A stretch of 44,584 nucleotides of DNA from Pseudonocardia sp. (GCA_019244295.1 JAFASX010000007.1:1-44584); one strand, 5' to 3'; counted from the stretch's first letter, positions 8,235 to 18,109 are shown. Translations and numbers: made by a program. The notes: generated from the sequence alone by a model not told the origin.

Positions 8235-9155
8235 CTAGCGACCGGCGAGGATCTGGGTGTGCAGTGCGCGCAGGACCGCGTTGGCGCTGTTGCGCATTCC
8301 CAGCTCGTTCGGGTGAAACGGGGCGGCCGGAGCGGTTGGCACTAAGCCTTCCAGCCACTTGGTCCCCGGCAGCTGGCACACGTCATGCCCGATGCTGGAG
8401 CGGTAGGTGTCGGCGAACTCGGCACCGGCCCGTCCGGCCTGATCAGCGAGCATCGCGTTCAGGGTTTTTTCGGTCTGGCGCAGGTAGGCCACATCACCGG
8501 CGCTGAGCGGCACAATCGGATAACAGCCGGGGCCGGAGTCCGGCAGAATCGTCGGATAGCCGACCACCACGATCGTGGCGCCTGAGGATCGGCTCCTGAT
8601 CCCGTTCAGTACCGAGGCGATCTTAGGGGCGATGGCCCGGATGCGCTGGGCCAGCTCGTCAGTGCCGCCGCGGTTGTAGTAGTCCCGGCAAGCCGCGCCG
8701 TCGAGTCGGGTCGAGGATATCTTGGCGCAGGTAACGATGACCTGGGCGAAACCAATGTCATTACCGCCGATTCCCAGGGTCACTAGATCGGTCTTGCCGG
8801 TCAAGGCGTTCAACTGCGGATCGTTCGTACCCTGCGAAGTGGTTTGCGGAGCGGTCATGTCGTTGGTGGTGGCGCCGCTGCAACTGACGTCCCGGAAGAT
8901 CGCCGGATGCAGTGTCCCGCTGACCATCGACGGGTAGTTGTGGTCAGAGCGGGCGCAGCCTGGGGGTTGGCCGGTCTGCAACGGGATGAACGGACCTGAG
9001 GTATACGAATCGCCCAGCGCGACGTACTGGGTCGGCGTAGCGCCAAGCGGGCGAGCCTCGCTCTTGCCGGTTGTGATCAAGCCGATCACGGCGCACATCC
9101 CTACTGTGACCGCCATTATGGCGATGTCTCTGACTACGGACCGTATCCGCGGCAT
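8235..9155 (-). CDS. Secreted SGNH/GDSL-family hydrolase
   Basis: A 306-residue esterase or lipase-like hydrolase. The N-terminus has basic residues and a hydrophobic run (about 10-28) ending near ARPLG, fitting a Sec signal peptide. Block I is YVALGDSYTSG with the nucleophile Ser. The oxyanion Gly/Asn block is GIGGNDIGF. The catalytic His is in FHPNELG near the end. Cysteines at CARSD, SCSG, TCAK, AACRD, GCYP and VCQLP fit the three conserved disulphides of the actinobacterial secreted esterase group (Streptomyces scabies esterase, Rv0518-like). The substrate is unknown, probably a lipid or acyl ester outside the cell. Nothing nearby defines a pathway. Confidence 0.9.
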   Translation of the reverse strand: MPRIRSVVRDIAIMAVTVGMCAVIGLITTGKSEARPLGATPTQYVALGDSYTSGPFIPLQTGQPPGCARSDHNYPSMVSGTLHPAIFRDVSCSGATTNDMTAPQTTSQGTNDPQLNALTGKTDLVTLGIGGNDIGFAQVIVTCAKISSTRLDGAACRDYYNRGGTDELAQRIRAIAPKIASVLNGIRSRSSGATIVVVGYPTILPDSGPGCYPIVPLSAGDVAYLRQTEKTLNAMLADQAGRAGAEFADTYRSSIGHDVCQLPGTKWLEGLVPTAPAAPFHPNELGMRNSANAVLRALHTQILAGR

Positions 9156-9452
9156 GCCAAGTCCCCTCCCGGACGATCACCGAACCGCGCCGGGAGCGTA
9201 GCGGTACCTTCGATCTCGACTACTACCGGGACGCCCTGCTCTGCCGGGTGCGCTTGGCTGGGTAGATCTTCGATCTGATCACGACCGACACACGGCGGGG
9301 GCGTTCAACGTCGTTTCGCCGCATGTGAAATTGGTGACAGCGGGTCACCAAATGTGTGAATAGGCGGGGACAGGATGACGGTACGCCGCCGGGAGCGCCC
9401 ATCCGCGAGTGCTGCCGCCCGGGGCGAGCAGCACAGCCTTGAGCGCTTTCAG
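9156..9452. other. Spacer with a perfect inverted repeat
   Basis: No convincing gene lies in these 297 bp between the SPFH stop and the SGNH hydrolase start, both on the minus strand. The notable element is TTGGTGAC at 9331-9338 and GTCACCAA at 9344-9351 with a 5-nt loop. It is 180 bp upstream of the hydrolase gene and about 100 bp past the SPFH gene, with no T-run. It could be an operator or a weak terminator. Confidence 0.45.
9331..9351. repeat. Inverted repeat, 8-bp arms
   Basis: TTGGTGAC and GTCACCAA flank AGCGG. The symmetric, half-AT arms look more like a protein-binding site than a terminator. It is placed to act on the secreted hydrolase promoter. This is seen directly; the function is inferred. 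Confidence 0.5.
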
Positions 9453-10568
9453 CTAGCGGATCTCCTGGCGGGCCTCCGCTTCGGCGGCCGCAACCACTCT
9501 GGCGATCTCTGGATCGGTGCTGATGTTGAACCAATCCTGGACATCGTCGTCGTCTTGTGGTCGATCGGGGCTCGAGCCGCTCTCCGGGCTGGGTTGGTAG
9601 CGGAACACCCCGTTCTCGTCCTGAGCGCCGAGCATCCGGGTGAACCCCTCCAACGCCCTACCGAAGTCGGTGGGCACCACCCACATCTTGTTCGCGTCGC
9701 CCTGTGCCATTTGCGGCAGTGTCTGCAGGTACTGATAGGCCAGCAGCTCCGGCGTCGGGTTACCGGACTTGATCGCCGCGAACACCTTCTCGATGGCCTT
9801 CGCCTGACCTTGAGCCTGCAGATAGCTAGCCGCCCGGTCGCCCTGGGCGCACAGGATGCGGGACTGGCGGTCGGCTTCGGCGGCGAGGATCGCGGCTTGC
9901 TTAGCCCCCTCGGCCGCTAGGATCTGCGCTTGTTTCTGTCCCTCGGCAGTCCGGATCGCAGACTCCCGCTGGCCCTCGGCGGTGAGGATCATCGCCCGCT
10001 TTTCCCGATCCGCTTTCATCTGGCGTTCCATGGAGTCCTGGATGGACGGCGGCGGGTCAATCGCTTTGATCTCCACCCGGTTGATCCGGATTCCCCAGCG
10101 GTGGGTCGCATCGTCGAGCTCACCGCGCAGCGCGGTGTTGATCTGCTCGCGCGAGGTCAGGGTCTGCTCGAGACTCAGCCCACCCACGACGTTTCGCAGC
10201 GTGGTCGTGGTGACGTTCTGCACGCCGTCGATGAAGTTAGCCACACCGTAGATCGCCGACTTCGGCTCGATCACTTTGTAGTAGACAACCGTATCCACAT
10301 GCACCGTGAGGTTGTCCTGGGTGATCACCGATTGCGGAGGGAAAGTCACCACCTGCTCGCGCATGTCCACCCGCCGGCGCACCCTGTCGACAAAAGGCAC
10401 CAAGAACGCTAGGCCGGCCTCTTTGGTCACCTTATAGCGCCCCAGTCGCTCCACGACGGCTACCCATCCCTGCGGGATGATCTGAACCGACTTCACCAGC
10501 GTTACGATCGCGAACAGCACGATCAACGCAACAACCACTAACACAACCGTTCCGCCTATTTCAGCCAT
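9453..10568 (-). CDS. SPFH/Band-7 (stomatin-prohibitin) membrane protein
   Basis: A 371-residue protein with an N-terminal membrane helix (about 6-28) and an SPFH domain (IPQGWVAVVERLGRY, then VDMREQVVTFPPQ and ITQDNLTVHVDTVVYYKV). A long Ala/Glu/Gln-rich coiled coil follows (about 190-265, repeating AEGQ-type heptads), then an acidic tail. Family members oligomerise into membrane microdomain scaffolds and pair with NfeD proteins. The M. tuberculosis counterpart is Rv1488. The start at 10568 (MAEIGG) has GGGAGGGA upstream and is preferred over the 10-codon longer form. The NfeD gene is 31 bp upstream on the same strand, so the two are probably one operon. Confidence 0.93.
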   Translation of the reverse strand: MAEIGGTVVLVVVALIVLFAIVTLVKSVQIIPQGWVAVVERLGRYKVTKEAGLAFLVPFVDRVRRRVDMREQVVTFPPQSVITQDNLTVHVDTVVYYKVIEPKSAIYGVANFIDGVQNVTTTTLRNVVGGLSLEQTLTSREQINTALRGELDDATHRWGIRINRVEIKAIDPPPSIQDSMERQMKADREKRAMILTAEGQRESAIRTAEGQKQAQILAAEGAKQAAILAAEADRQSRILCAQGDRAASYLQAQGQAKAIEKVFAAIKSGNPTPELLAYQYLQTLPQMAQGDANKMWVVPTDFGRALEGFTRMLGAQDENGVFRYQPSPESGSSPDRPQDDDDVQDWFNISTDPEIARVVAAAEAEARQEIR

Positions 10569-10599
10569 CGTCCCTCCCAAAGAATTGCCCGGCTCCACG

Positions 10600-11028
10600 C
10601 TACAGCTCGCTGGACACGACCGCCGTTACTCCGGACAGCATCATCACGGTCACTCGCTCGCCTGGCTCGAACACCCGGTTGCTCTCCAATGCACGCGCTG
10701 ACCAGAGCTCACCGTCGATCTTGATCTGGCCGCCGTCCCGATCCACCCGAGACACCACGACCCCAGAGGTGCCGACCGGTGAGTGTCCGATGGGCTCCAA
10801 CTCGACGTGCGTCCAGCGGCGCAGCGCCGGCCGAACGCCGACCAGCAGCAAGACCGAAACCGCGGCGAAGACCGCGGCATCGGCCGGCAGCGAGGTACCC
10901 AACAGGGCCGAAGACGCCGAGGCGGCCAGTGCTCCCCCAGCCAGCATGATCAGAACGAACGTCCCGGTGAGCACCTCGGCGCCGAGCAGCGCGAGGCCGG
11001 CGATAAGCCAGATCACGGCCGCGGTCAT
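10600..11028 (-). CDS. NfeD-like membrane protein
   Basis: A 142-residue short NfeD. Two or three membrane helices span about residues 1-75 (AAVIWLIAGLALLGAE, then VLIMLAGGALAA and FAAVSVLLLVGVRP). A C-terminal OB-fold domain follows, with GTSGVVVSRVDRDGGQIKIDGELWSAR, the typical NfeD signature. NfeD proteins assist SPFH partners in membrane organisation. Start 11028 (MTAAVIW) is chosen because the upstream extension is Arg-rich with no family match. It sits between DUF3097 (20 bp upstream) and the SPFH gene, as in the Rv1487-Rv1488 arrangement. Confidence 0.9.
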   Translation of the reverse strand: MTAAVIWLIAGLALLGAEVLTGTFVLIMLAGGALAASASSALLGTSLPADAAVFAAVSVLLLVGVRPALRRWTHVELEPIGHSPVGTSGVVVSRVDRDGGQIKIDGELWSARALESNRVFEPGERVTVMMLSGVTAVVSSEL

Positions 11029-11048
11029 AGGCTCAATGGTGCCAGAGC

Positions 11049-11891
11049 TCAGGGCGCTCCGGTGGCGAAATCGATCAGCTGTTCGACGGCGGTGACCAGT
11101 GGCGTTTCCAGGTCGCGGTAGCTGCGCACCGCGCCGAGTACGCGCCGTGCCCCGTCGGCCGGCTCGCCCCACCCCAGCGCGGCGCACACGCCGGTTTTCC
11201 AGTCGGTGCCCCGGGGCACCGAAGGCCACGCCCGGATCCCGACCACGCCTGGCCGAATGGCCTGCCAGACATCGACGTAGGGGTGCCCGGTGACCAACAC
11301 GTGCGGGCCGGTGACCGCCATCGCGGTGCGGGTCTCCTTGGAGCCCGCGACGAGGTGATCCACCAGGATCCCGAGCTTGCGCTGCGCGCTGGGCCCGAAC
11401 TCAGCGACGGCGGCGGCGAGGTCGTCAATGCCGTGCAGCGGCTCCACCACGAGCCCCTCGACCCGCAGGTCATGACCCCACACCCGCTCGACCAGCTCGG
11501 CGTCGTGTATTCCTTCCACCCAGATCCGCCCGCCCCGCGCCGTGCGTGCCCGCAGGCCCTCGACCCGGACCGAACCAGAGGCTGAGCGGGTCGGCGCTGA
11601 GAGTCGAGCGGGTGGACGGACCACGGTGACAGGCTTGCCGTCAATCAAGAAGCCACCGGCCCGCAGCCGGAAGAGCCGCCGTCGACCCCGAGCGTCTTCC
11701 AGCATCGCGCCATCCTTGCCGATGCTAACTAACGCTCCACAGAACCCGCTCGCCGGATCTTCCACCACCAACCCCGGCTCACCGACGACGGTCGGCGGCT
11801 CGGCTTTCCGGCGGGTTCCCCCGGCCAACGGATCACTGTAGCGGTGGGCGGATATGCGCTGAGCGCTGTTTCTCGGGTCAGCGTCGTTCAC
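11049..11891 (-). CDS. DUF3097 family protein
   Basis: A conserved actinobacterial protein of about 280 residues. Recognisable features are RYSDPLAGGTRRK near the start, then EPGLVVEDPASGFCGAL and an ATP/nucleic-acid-independent core with LGILVDHLVAGSKE and VLVTGHPYVDVWQAIRP. The latter segments resemble the C-terminal DUF3097 fold, which is distantly Toprim-like. The reaction is not known to me. The start is uncertain because no ATG lies close to the conserved N-terminus; GTG at 11891 gives the expected family length. It reads into the NfeD-SPFH pair and is divergent from the Rv1486c-like gene. Confidence 0.85.
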   Translation of the reverse strand: MNDADPRNSAQRISAHRYSDPLAGGTRRKAEPPTVVGEPGLVVEDPASGFCGALVSIGKDGAMLEDARGRRRLFRLRAGGFLIDGKPVTVVRPPARLSAPTRSASGSVRVEGLRARTARGGRIWVEGIHDAELVERVWGHDLRVEGLVVEPLHGIDDLAAAVAEFGPSAQRKLGILVDHLVAGSKETRTAMAVTGPHVLVTGHPYVDVWQAIRPGVVGIRAWPSVPRGTDWKTGVCAALGWGEPADGARRVLGAVRSYRDLETPLVTAVEQLIDFATGAP

Positions 11892-11966
11892 GATACCCAA
11901 CGCTATCCGCGTCTCACCCGCTCGGCCGAGATGCCACGCCGAGGATTGCCCTCTAGCCTGGCGGCC

Positions 11967-12773
11967 GTGTCCTGCTCTTCCGCAACGATGACCGTGTGGG
12001 CGTCCGCTTGGCTGGCCGGCACCGCCGCGCCCGACGATGTACTCGACGCGCTCGAGCCGTGGGCGGCGGCACATGACGTCGTGGCCGCCGATGACGAGAC
12101 CGCCCGCTTAGCCGGTCTTCCTGGGCCTGCCGACATGCCAACCTCCATCCCGTTCCTGCTGGCCGCGCTGCGCAAGATCGGCGACGGGATGCCGAGTTCG
12201 ATCCGGCTAGTGCTGCCGGTTCCCGGCGATGTGCGCGGGATGCCAAGCACTGGCGCGTTCAGTCGGGCCGCGATCGAGCAGGGCCACGGAGTGTTGCTGG
12301 TGGATATCGGCTATGGGCTGATTCCGACGCCGGTCGCGGACGGGTTGCTGCGTTGGACTTTGTACTCGGTGCTGGAGGTAGTGGCCCCGGACGAGCACCT
12401 GCACCTCGGCGAGGCCGAGTTCGCGCTGCGTGAGCAGGTACGACAATCCGCGTCAACACTTACTTCGTTGGGCGTGGCCCGGCATCGACCCGGCGTCCGC
12501 CAAGAGATTGAAAACGCCCTGCGCGCCAGACCAAGATCGCTATGGCCAGATGGCATGCCGGCCCAGGCGCTACGGGTGCTACAGCACGCCGACGAGGTCG
12601 AGGCGATCCTCGCGGCGGCTTCCGTGGACCACCCCGGCGGGGCATTGAGCGCCTCTGCGGCGCAGGCCAGGGCCGATGCATTACGTCCACTAACCACCGC
12701 GGTCCGGGTGGCCCGGCGAGCGGCGGTGGCCGAAGCGGTGCGAGTGCTAGCCGGAATCGCTGGCCGGCGCTAA
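11967..12773 (+). CDS. Conserved actinobacterial protein, Rv1486c-like
   Basis: A protein of about 268 residues with no recognised catalytic motif. It is Ala/Leu-rich, soluble and mostly helical in its second half (about 140-265). Its position, opposite in strand to the fabG-inhA-ferrochelatase set and next to NfeD/SPFH genes, matches Rv1486c in M. tuberculosis, and the length is similar. Pfam-type assignment was not possible by eye. The start is GTG 11967, preceded by a TAGCCT -10-like box at close range suggesting a leaderless message, or ATG 11988. The longer upstream reading frame is not supported. It converges with the response regulator gene, whose stop is 82 bp away. Confidence 0.7.
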   Translation: MSCSSATMTVWASAWLAGTAAPDDVLDALEPWAAAHDVVAADDETARLAGLPGPADMPTSIPFLLAALRKIGDGMPSSIRLVLPVPGDVRGMPSTGAFSRAAIEQGHGVLLVDIGYGLIPTPVADGLLRWTLYSVLEVVAPDEHLHLGEAEFALREQVRQSASTLTSLGVARHRPGVRQEIENALRARPRSLWPDGMPAQALRVLQHADEVEAILAAASVDHPGGALSASAAQARADALRPLTTAVRVARRAAVAEAVRVLAGIAGRR

Positions 12774-12855
12774 CGGCTCTAACGCCCTGCCGATCCGTGG
12801 AGTGGCATACCCGAGCCACTCCCGACCCGCGCCCCGAGCCACAACGACCCCACAC

Positions 12856-13530
12856 TCACGAAGCCGGTCCGTCTCCGGGGCGCACCAGGCCGTGCTCGTA
12901 GGCAAACACGACGGCTTGGACTCGGTCACGCAGCCCGAGTTTCAGCAAGACTCGGCCTACATGGGTCTTGACGGTGGTTTCGCTGAGAACCAGCTCTTCG
13001 GCGATCTCCCGGTTAGAATGCCCGCGTGCCACCAGGACGAGAACCTCCCGTTCACGGCTCGTCAGCGTCGACACGGCCTTCGGGACCACAGCCGGGTTGG
13101 GTCGGGCGGCAAACTCAGTGATAAGACGCCGAGTGACTGACGGGGCAAGCAACGCTTCACCAGCGGCCACCACGTGGATCGCCTGCACGAGCTGGTCGGG
13201 TGGCGCGTCCTTGAGCAGGAAGCCGCTGGCGCCGGCGCGCAGCGCACCATAGACGTACTCGTCAAGGTCGAACGTGGTAAGCACCAGTACGCGCAACGGC
13301 ATCGGCACGTCCGGGCCGGCCAGCGCGCGGGTGGCCCGGACACCGTCCATTCGCGGCATCCGGATATCCATCAACACCACGTCCGGGCGCAGCTGAGTGC
13401 CCAACTCGACGGCGCGCACGCCGTCGGCGGCCTCGCCGACTACCTCCAGATCAGTCTCGGTCTCCAGGATCATCCGAAAACCGGCACGGATCAGTTCCTG
13501 ATCATCTACCAACAGCACGCGCAGGGTCAC
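12856..13530 (-). CDS. NarL/FixJ-family response regulator
   Basis: A 224-residue two-component regulator. The receiver domain (1-120) has the acidic pair VDDQE, phosphoacceptor Asp in VVLMDIRMPRMDG, Thr in VLTTFDLDEY and Lys in GFLLKDAPP, all intact. The LuxR-type helix-turn-helix follows (LTSREREVLVLVARG, then SNREIAEELVLSETTVKTHV). Its ATG overlaps the kinase stop by 4 nt, so the pair is translationally coupled. The regulated genes are unknown. It is inserted between the ferrochelatase and the Rv1486c-like gene, which adjoin in mycobacteria. Confidence 0.95.
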   Translation of the reverse strand: MTLRVLLVDDQELIRAGFRMILETETDLEVVGEAADGVRAVELGTQLRPDVVLMDIRMPRMDGVRATRALAGPDVPMPLRVLVLTTFDLDEYVYGALRAGASGFLLKDAPPDQLVQAIHVVAAGEALLAPSVTRRLITEFAARPNPAVVPKAVSTLTSREREVLVLVARGHSNREIAEELVLSETTVKTHVGRVLLKLGLRDRVQAVVFAYEHGLVRPGDGPAS

Positions 13531-14699
13531 GCATCACTCTCCAGAGGCAAGACCGCTGCGACACAGAACCCAACTCCGTCCGGATGAAGGTCTGCCAACA
13601 GGTGCCCACCAGCGAGCGTGGCTCGCTCGCGCATACCAATCAATCCGTGGCCCGACCCGTCGAAGGACGAGGACGCCGCGTTGGCGCCCCGGCCGTTATC
13701 GACGATCTCGATCCGCAACTTATTGGTATGATAATGCAGATTTAGCTGGACCTCGGTGGCATTGGCGTGTTTGACAACATTTGTCAGCGCCTCTTGGACG
13801 ATCCGGTAGGCACACAGGTCAACAACGGGCTTGAGCGGCCGGGGTTCACCGGCTATGCGAACCTCGACCGGCATTCCGGCCTCGCGGAAAGTATTGACGA
13901 GCTCGTCGAGATAAGCCAGCTGTGGCTGAGGGGTGAGTTCGACACCCTGGCCGTGCTCGCGCAGGACGCCGAGAAGTTGGCGCAACTCGGCTAGACTCTG
14001 CCGCCCGACGGCCTCGACCTGGGCTAAGATCTGCTCAGCTCGTGTTGAGTCGCGGCTGATCGTGCGCCGGGCGGCGGCGGTATGTAATACCATCACGCTC
14101 ACGCTGTGCGTGACGACGTCGTGCAGATCGCGGGCAATTCGCGCCCGTTCATCAGCGACGGCCAGCGCCGCTTTGCGCTCCCGGTCCTGTTCGAGTAGCT
14201 CCGCGCGATGCTCCAGCTCCCGTCTCAGCGCGCGTTGGACCCGTTGTTGGTCACCAAGGATCCATACCACACCATGCCCGAACAAACTGACAGGCACCCA
14301 AGGCAGTAAGTGAGGGTGGATGATCGCGGCGACTAATTTGACCATCACCAGGAACGCTAGTGCCGGTAATGAGTGCCGTCGCGGGCAGCGGCTAGCGACC
14401 GTCAACAATGCGATGGCTAAGCTGAGATCGCCGATGGGAAAACCCGTTACCACCGTCGCGATCGCCGGGCTGACGGCGATCGCGAAAACTAGTAGCGGGG
14501 CCCGGCGCCGAAATGCCAATGACAGCGTCCCCAAGAGCAAGGTGACGATCGTCGCGGGTGTCGACCAGCCGGCATATGGCGGCTGGTCGACATTCTTGGC
14601 CTCCAGCTCGATGCCTAGCAGCAGGACTGCCAGGCCGGTATCGGACACCCAGTCCGGCAGCTCCAACAGCCACGCTCGGACGCGCGCTGGCCATTGCAT
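13527..14699 (-). CDS. Sensor histidine kinase (HisKA_3 / NarL-type partner)
   Basis: A 390-residue membrane kinase. About four or five hydrophobic helices fill residues 10-150 with no large extracellular sensor domain. The dimerisation/phosphoacceptor helix is ERARIARDLHDVVTHSVSVM (about 185-205, His in DLHDVV). The HATPase_c N box is around YRIVQEALTNVVKHA, with the G boxes in VDNGRGA and GHGLIGMRERA. The topology matches DesK/LiaS-like intramembrane sensors that respond to envelope state. It is co-transcribed with the response regulator. ATG 14699 follows a short spacer containing a strong hairpin that separates it from the ferrochelatase transcript. Confidence 0.94.
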   Translation of the reverse strand: MQWPARVRAWLLELPDWVSDTGLAVLLLGIELEAKNVDQPPYAGWSTPATIVTLLLGTLSLAFRRRAPLLVFAIAVSPAIATVVTGFPIGDLSLAIALLTVASRCPRRHSLPALAFLVMVKLVAAIIHPHLLPWVPVSLFGHGVVWILGDQQRVQRALRRELEHRAELLEQDRERKAALAVADERARIARDLHDVVTHSVSVMVLHTAAARRTISRDSTRAEQILAQVEAVGRQSLAELRQLLGVLREHGQGVELTPQPQLAYLDELVNTFREAGMPVEVRIAGEPRPLKPVVDLCAYRIVQEALTNVVKHANATEVQLNLHYHTNKLRIEIVDNGRGANAASSSFDGSGHGLIGMRERATLAGGHLLADLHPDGVGFCVAAVLPLESDA

Positions 14700-14723
14700 G
14701 ATGGCATGCTAATCGTGGCGGCT

Positions 14724-14753
14724 GTGCTCGTCGTCCTTCCGGGCGACGAGCAC
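14724..14753 (-). terminator. Strong hairpin after the fabG-inhA-ferrochelatase set
   Basis: The arms at 14724-14736 and 14741-14753 pair over 13 bp (10 perfect outer pairs GTGCTCGTCG/CGACGAGCAC, then two more with one wobble) around a TTCC loop. It lies within the 60-bp gap between the ferrochelatase stop and the kinase start. No T-tract follows on either strand, as is common for actinobacterial hairpin terminators. It may end the lipid/haem transcript or protect its 3' end. Confidence 0.65.
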
Positions 14754-14759
14754 GTGTCA

Positions 14760-15791
14760 TCACTGGGGACGAGAGCCGGCCGGTCGGCAACAGTTCGGGG
14801 CGCAGGGCACGCCATTGACCGCGCAGCCGGCCGACGGCACACAGCCCAGCCCACGCGCCGCAAGCCCATCGGTGTGCTCCCTGATCAGCTCGCCCACCAT
14901 GCGCGCGAAGCTCGGGTGTGCACCAGCGGTAGCCGCTCGGGCGAAGCCCATGCCCAGCCTGGCGGCCTGCTCTCGCAGCTCATTGTCCAAATCCCAGACC
15001 ACCTCGACGTGGTCGCTGACGAAACCCACTGGGCAAATCACCACGGCCGACACACCATCGGCGTGCAGGGCATCCAGATGATCGGCCACGTCGGGCTCCA
15101 GCCACGGCACCGAAGGCGGGCCGGATCGAGACTGCCATACCACGTCGTACTCGGTTACCCCAAGCGAGGCGGCCACCAACCGGGCCGCCTCGGCCACCTG
15201 ACGGGAGTACCAGTGCCCGCCCTCAGCCGGAGTCCCAGCGGCCGCATCGGCCGCCACCGGTATCGAGTGCGCGGTGAACACCAACCGGGCTTTGTCCGCG
15301 TGCTCAGGGCCAAGTTCGGCATGCGCGGCGCGGACGCCGTCGGCCACAGCCGCGACGAACTCTGGATGATCGAAGAACTGCCGCAGCTTCACCAGCTCCG
15401 GGGCCTGGGAACCCACCGAAGCCCGCGCCCGCGCGATGTCCTCGTGGTACTGCCGACACGCCGAATAGCCGCCATAGGCGCTGGTGGCAAACACCAAAGC
15501 CTGGCGCACCCCGGCGCGGGTCATCGCGGCGACGGTGTCCTCGATTAGCGGATGCCAGTTGCGGTTGCCGAAATAGACCGGTAGCTCGGTGTGCTTCTCG
15601 ATGGCCGCGATCAGCTCACGGTTGCGGGCATTGATCGGCGACATCCCGCCGAAATGATTGTAGTGGTCGGCGACTTCCGCTAACCGCTCCTTCGGCACGC
15701 CACGGCCACGAGTGACGTTCTCCAGAAACGGCGTGACGTCATTCGGGCCTTCCGGGCCGCCGAACGACAGCAGCAGCAGTGCTTCGAACAC
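14760..15791 (-). CDS. hemH: Ferrochelatase (coproporphyrin ferrochelatase)
   Basis: A 343-residue ferrochelatase, which inserts Fe2+ into coproporphyrin III (actinobacterial pathway) late in haem synthesis. Motifs are [11 protein letters not shown] at the start, the catalytic-face His in YFGNRNWHP, the [13 protein letters not shown] segment, and VFTAHSIPV with the iron-binding His and downstream Glu. The Cys in YSACRQY and the C-terminal run [14 protein letters not shown] fit the four-Cys [2Fe-2S] site known in actinobacterial ferrochelatases. It follows inhA by 7 nt, as in mabA-inhA-hemZ of mycobacteria, so it is co-transcribed. Also called cpfC or hemZ. Confidence 0.96.
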   Translation of the reverse strand: MFEALLLLSFGGPEGPNDVTPFLENVTRGRGVPKERLAEVADHYNHFGGMSPINARNRELIAAIEKHTELPVYFGNRNWHPLIEDTVAAMTRAGVRQALVFATSAYGGYSACRQYHEDIARARASVGSQAPELVKLRQFFDHPEFVAAVADGVRAAHAELGPEHADKARLVFTAHSIPVAADAAAGTPAEGGHWYSRQVAEAARLVAASLGVTEYDVVWQSRSGPPSVPWLEPDVADHLDALHADGVSAVVICPVGFVSDHVEVVWDLDNELREQAARLGMGFARAATAGAHPSFARMVGELIREHTDGLAARGLGCVPSAGCAVNGVPCAPNCCRPAGSRPQ

Positions 15792-15798
15792 TGTCCCG

Positions 15799-16569
15799 TC
15801 ACACCCCGATAGCGTGGAAACCGCCGTCGGCCCAGACCATGGACCCGGTGGTTACCGGCAGCCAGTCTGACAGCAGCGCGCAGCAGGTCTTGGCCACCGG
15901 TTCAGCGGCCGTGACGTCCCACCCGAGCGGCGCGCGGGCGTCCCAGACCTGTTCGAACGCCGCGAAACTGGGAATGGACTTGGCGGCCATGGTGCGAACC
16001 GGTCCGGCGGCGACCAGGTTAACCCGCACGCCGTCCGGGCCGAGATCGCGCGCGAGATATCGGCACACCGACTCCAGGGTCGACTTGGCCACCCCCATCC
16101 AGTCGTAGGCCGGCCAGGCCTGCCGGTTGTCGAAGTCCATCCCGACCATCGAGGCGCCAGCCGACAGCAGCGGCCGGCAAGCCACCGCGAGGGATTTGAA
16201 CGAATACGCCGAGACCTGAATGGTGGTGGCCACGTCCTCCCATGGCGCGTTCATAAACGCGCCATCGCCCAGGCAGCTGGCCGGAGCGAACCCGATCGAG
16301 TGCAGCACGCCGTCCAGACCATCGACGTGCTCGCGCACCCGCTCAGCCAGGCTGTCCAATTGCTCCTGATTGGCCACGTCCAGCTCGATCACCGGGGGTG
16401 TCTGAGGCAGCCGCTGGGCGATGCGTTCGACCAACCGCAGCCGGCCGAACCCGGTGAGTACCACGGTCGCGCCTTGTTCCTGAGCCACCTTGGCAACGTG
16501 GAAGGCCAGCGAAGCATCAGTGATCACGCCCGTGATCAGGATGCGCTTGCCGTCCAGGATTCCGCTCAC
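15799..16569 (-). CDS. inhA: Enoyl-ACP reductase, InhA/FabI type
   Basis: A 256-residue SDR-fold NADH-dependent enoyl-[ACP] reductase of type II fatty acid synthesis. The N-terminal cofactor motif is [16 protein letters not shown], typical of InhA rather than classical TGxxxGIG enzymes. LHSIGFAP marks the NAD contact. The active-site Tyr and Lys are in the [14 protein letters not shown] segment, with [17 protein letters not shown] immediately before it. It follows fabG by 34 nt on the same strand and precedes the ferrochelatase, the order found in mycobacteria and their relatives. The start is ATG 16569 ([14 protein letters not shown]). Confidence 0.96.
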   Translation of the reverse strand: MSGILDGKRILITGVITDASLAFHVAKVAQEQGATVVLTGFGRLRLVERIAQRLPQTPPVIELDVANQEQLDSLAERVREHVDGLDGVLHSIGFAPASCLGDGAFMNAPWEDVATTIQVSAYSFKSLAVACRPLLSAGASMVGMDFDNRQAWPAYDWMGVAKSTLESVCRYLARDLGPDGVRVNLVAAGPVRTMAAKSIPSFAAFEQVWDARAPLGWDVTAAEPVAKTCCALLSDWLPVTTGSMVWADGGFHAIGV

Positions 16570-16603
16570 GTCGAGTATCCCTTCCTCGAGCCGCTCTGTG
16601 CTC

Positions 16604-17383
<780 letters not shown>

Positions 17384-17396
17384 TCAAACACGTGAG

Positions 17397-17972
17397 TCAG
17401 AGTTTTTGCGCGCGGCGAGTGGTCAGCGCGTCAAGATCGAGGGTAATAGGGCTACCGTCAAGCTCAACGGTAGCGGTGCCGGTGTGTTTGCCGGACACCT
17501 CGTACGAGCCCTCGACCAGGCGGTGAATGGTCATGCTGGTGGGTGGATCGAGGTCGACGATCCAGTAGTGGGCGATGCCGGCGTCGGCGTAGTCGGCCAG
17601 CTTCATGATGCGGTCGATACGCACGCTGCCCTCGGACAGCACTTCGATAGCCAAGAGCACCTGGCGGGGTTGGAAACGAGTGGGGTTGGTGTCCACGAGG
17701 GCCGTGGCGGTGATGATGACGTCCGGTGCGCGCACGGTGAGCGGGCATTCCGTGAGGAGAACGTCGACCTCACTCAGCGCGCAGAGCTCTGGCGGGAGCT
17801 GCGCATCGATCAGATAGCCCAGCCGGGTGACAGCGCGCTGGTGAAACGGCATCGGGCGCGGCGACACAAGCAGAACCCCTTCAACTACTTCCAGCCGATA
17901 GCGGCTGTCCCCAGGCAGCGCATCCCACTCGTCAAGGCTGAGCAGATGATCAAGCCATGCCAGCGCGCTCAC
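17397..17972 (-). CDS. Uma2 family (PD-(D/E)XK-like) protein
   Basis: A 191-residue member of the Uma2 restriction-endonuclease-like family (DUF820). The core motif set is visible: YRLEVVEGVLLVSPRPMPFHQRAV at the N-terminus (Glu and His positions), then APDVIIT, LLAIEVLSEGS (catalytic E-x-S type motif), and KLADYADAGIAHYWIVDLD with the typical Lys-Tyr helix and final Trp-Val-Asp. The family is fold-assigned as nuclease, but its biological role is unsettled. GTG 17972 has AAGGAG 6 nt upstream, deciding the start over the longer frame. It stands alone between the VWA and fabG genes. Confidence 0.88.
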   Translation of the reverse strand: MSALAWLDHLLSLDEWDALPGDSRYRLEVVEGVLLVSPRPMPFHQRAVTRLGYLIDAQLPPELCALSEVDVLLTECPLTVRAPDVIITATALVDTNPTRFQPRQVLLAIEVLSEGSVRIDRIMKLADYADAGIAHYWIVDLDPPTSMTIHRLVEGSYEVSGKHTGTATVELDGSPITLDLDALTTRRAQKL

Positions 17973-18109
17973 GATGAACTCCTTCGCCGATGCTGCCGCC
18001 CGTTTCGACGCAGACAATGACGCAGACAATTATGTGCCGCCGCGCAAGTCGTCGAGGATGTCCGCCGAGGTGACGGAGACAGGCGTAACTTCGCTGTAAC
18101 GTATCCCGT

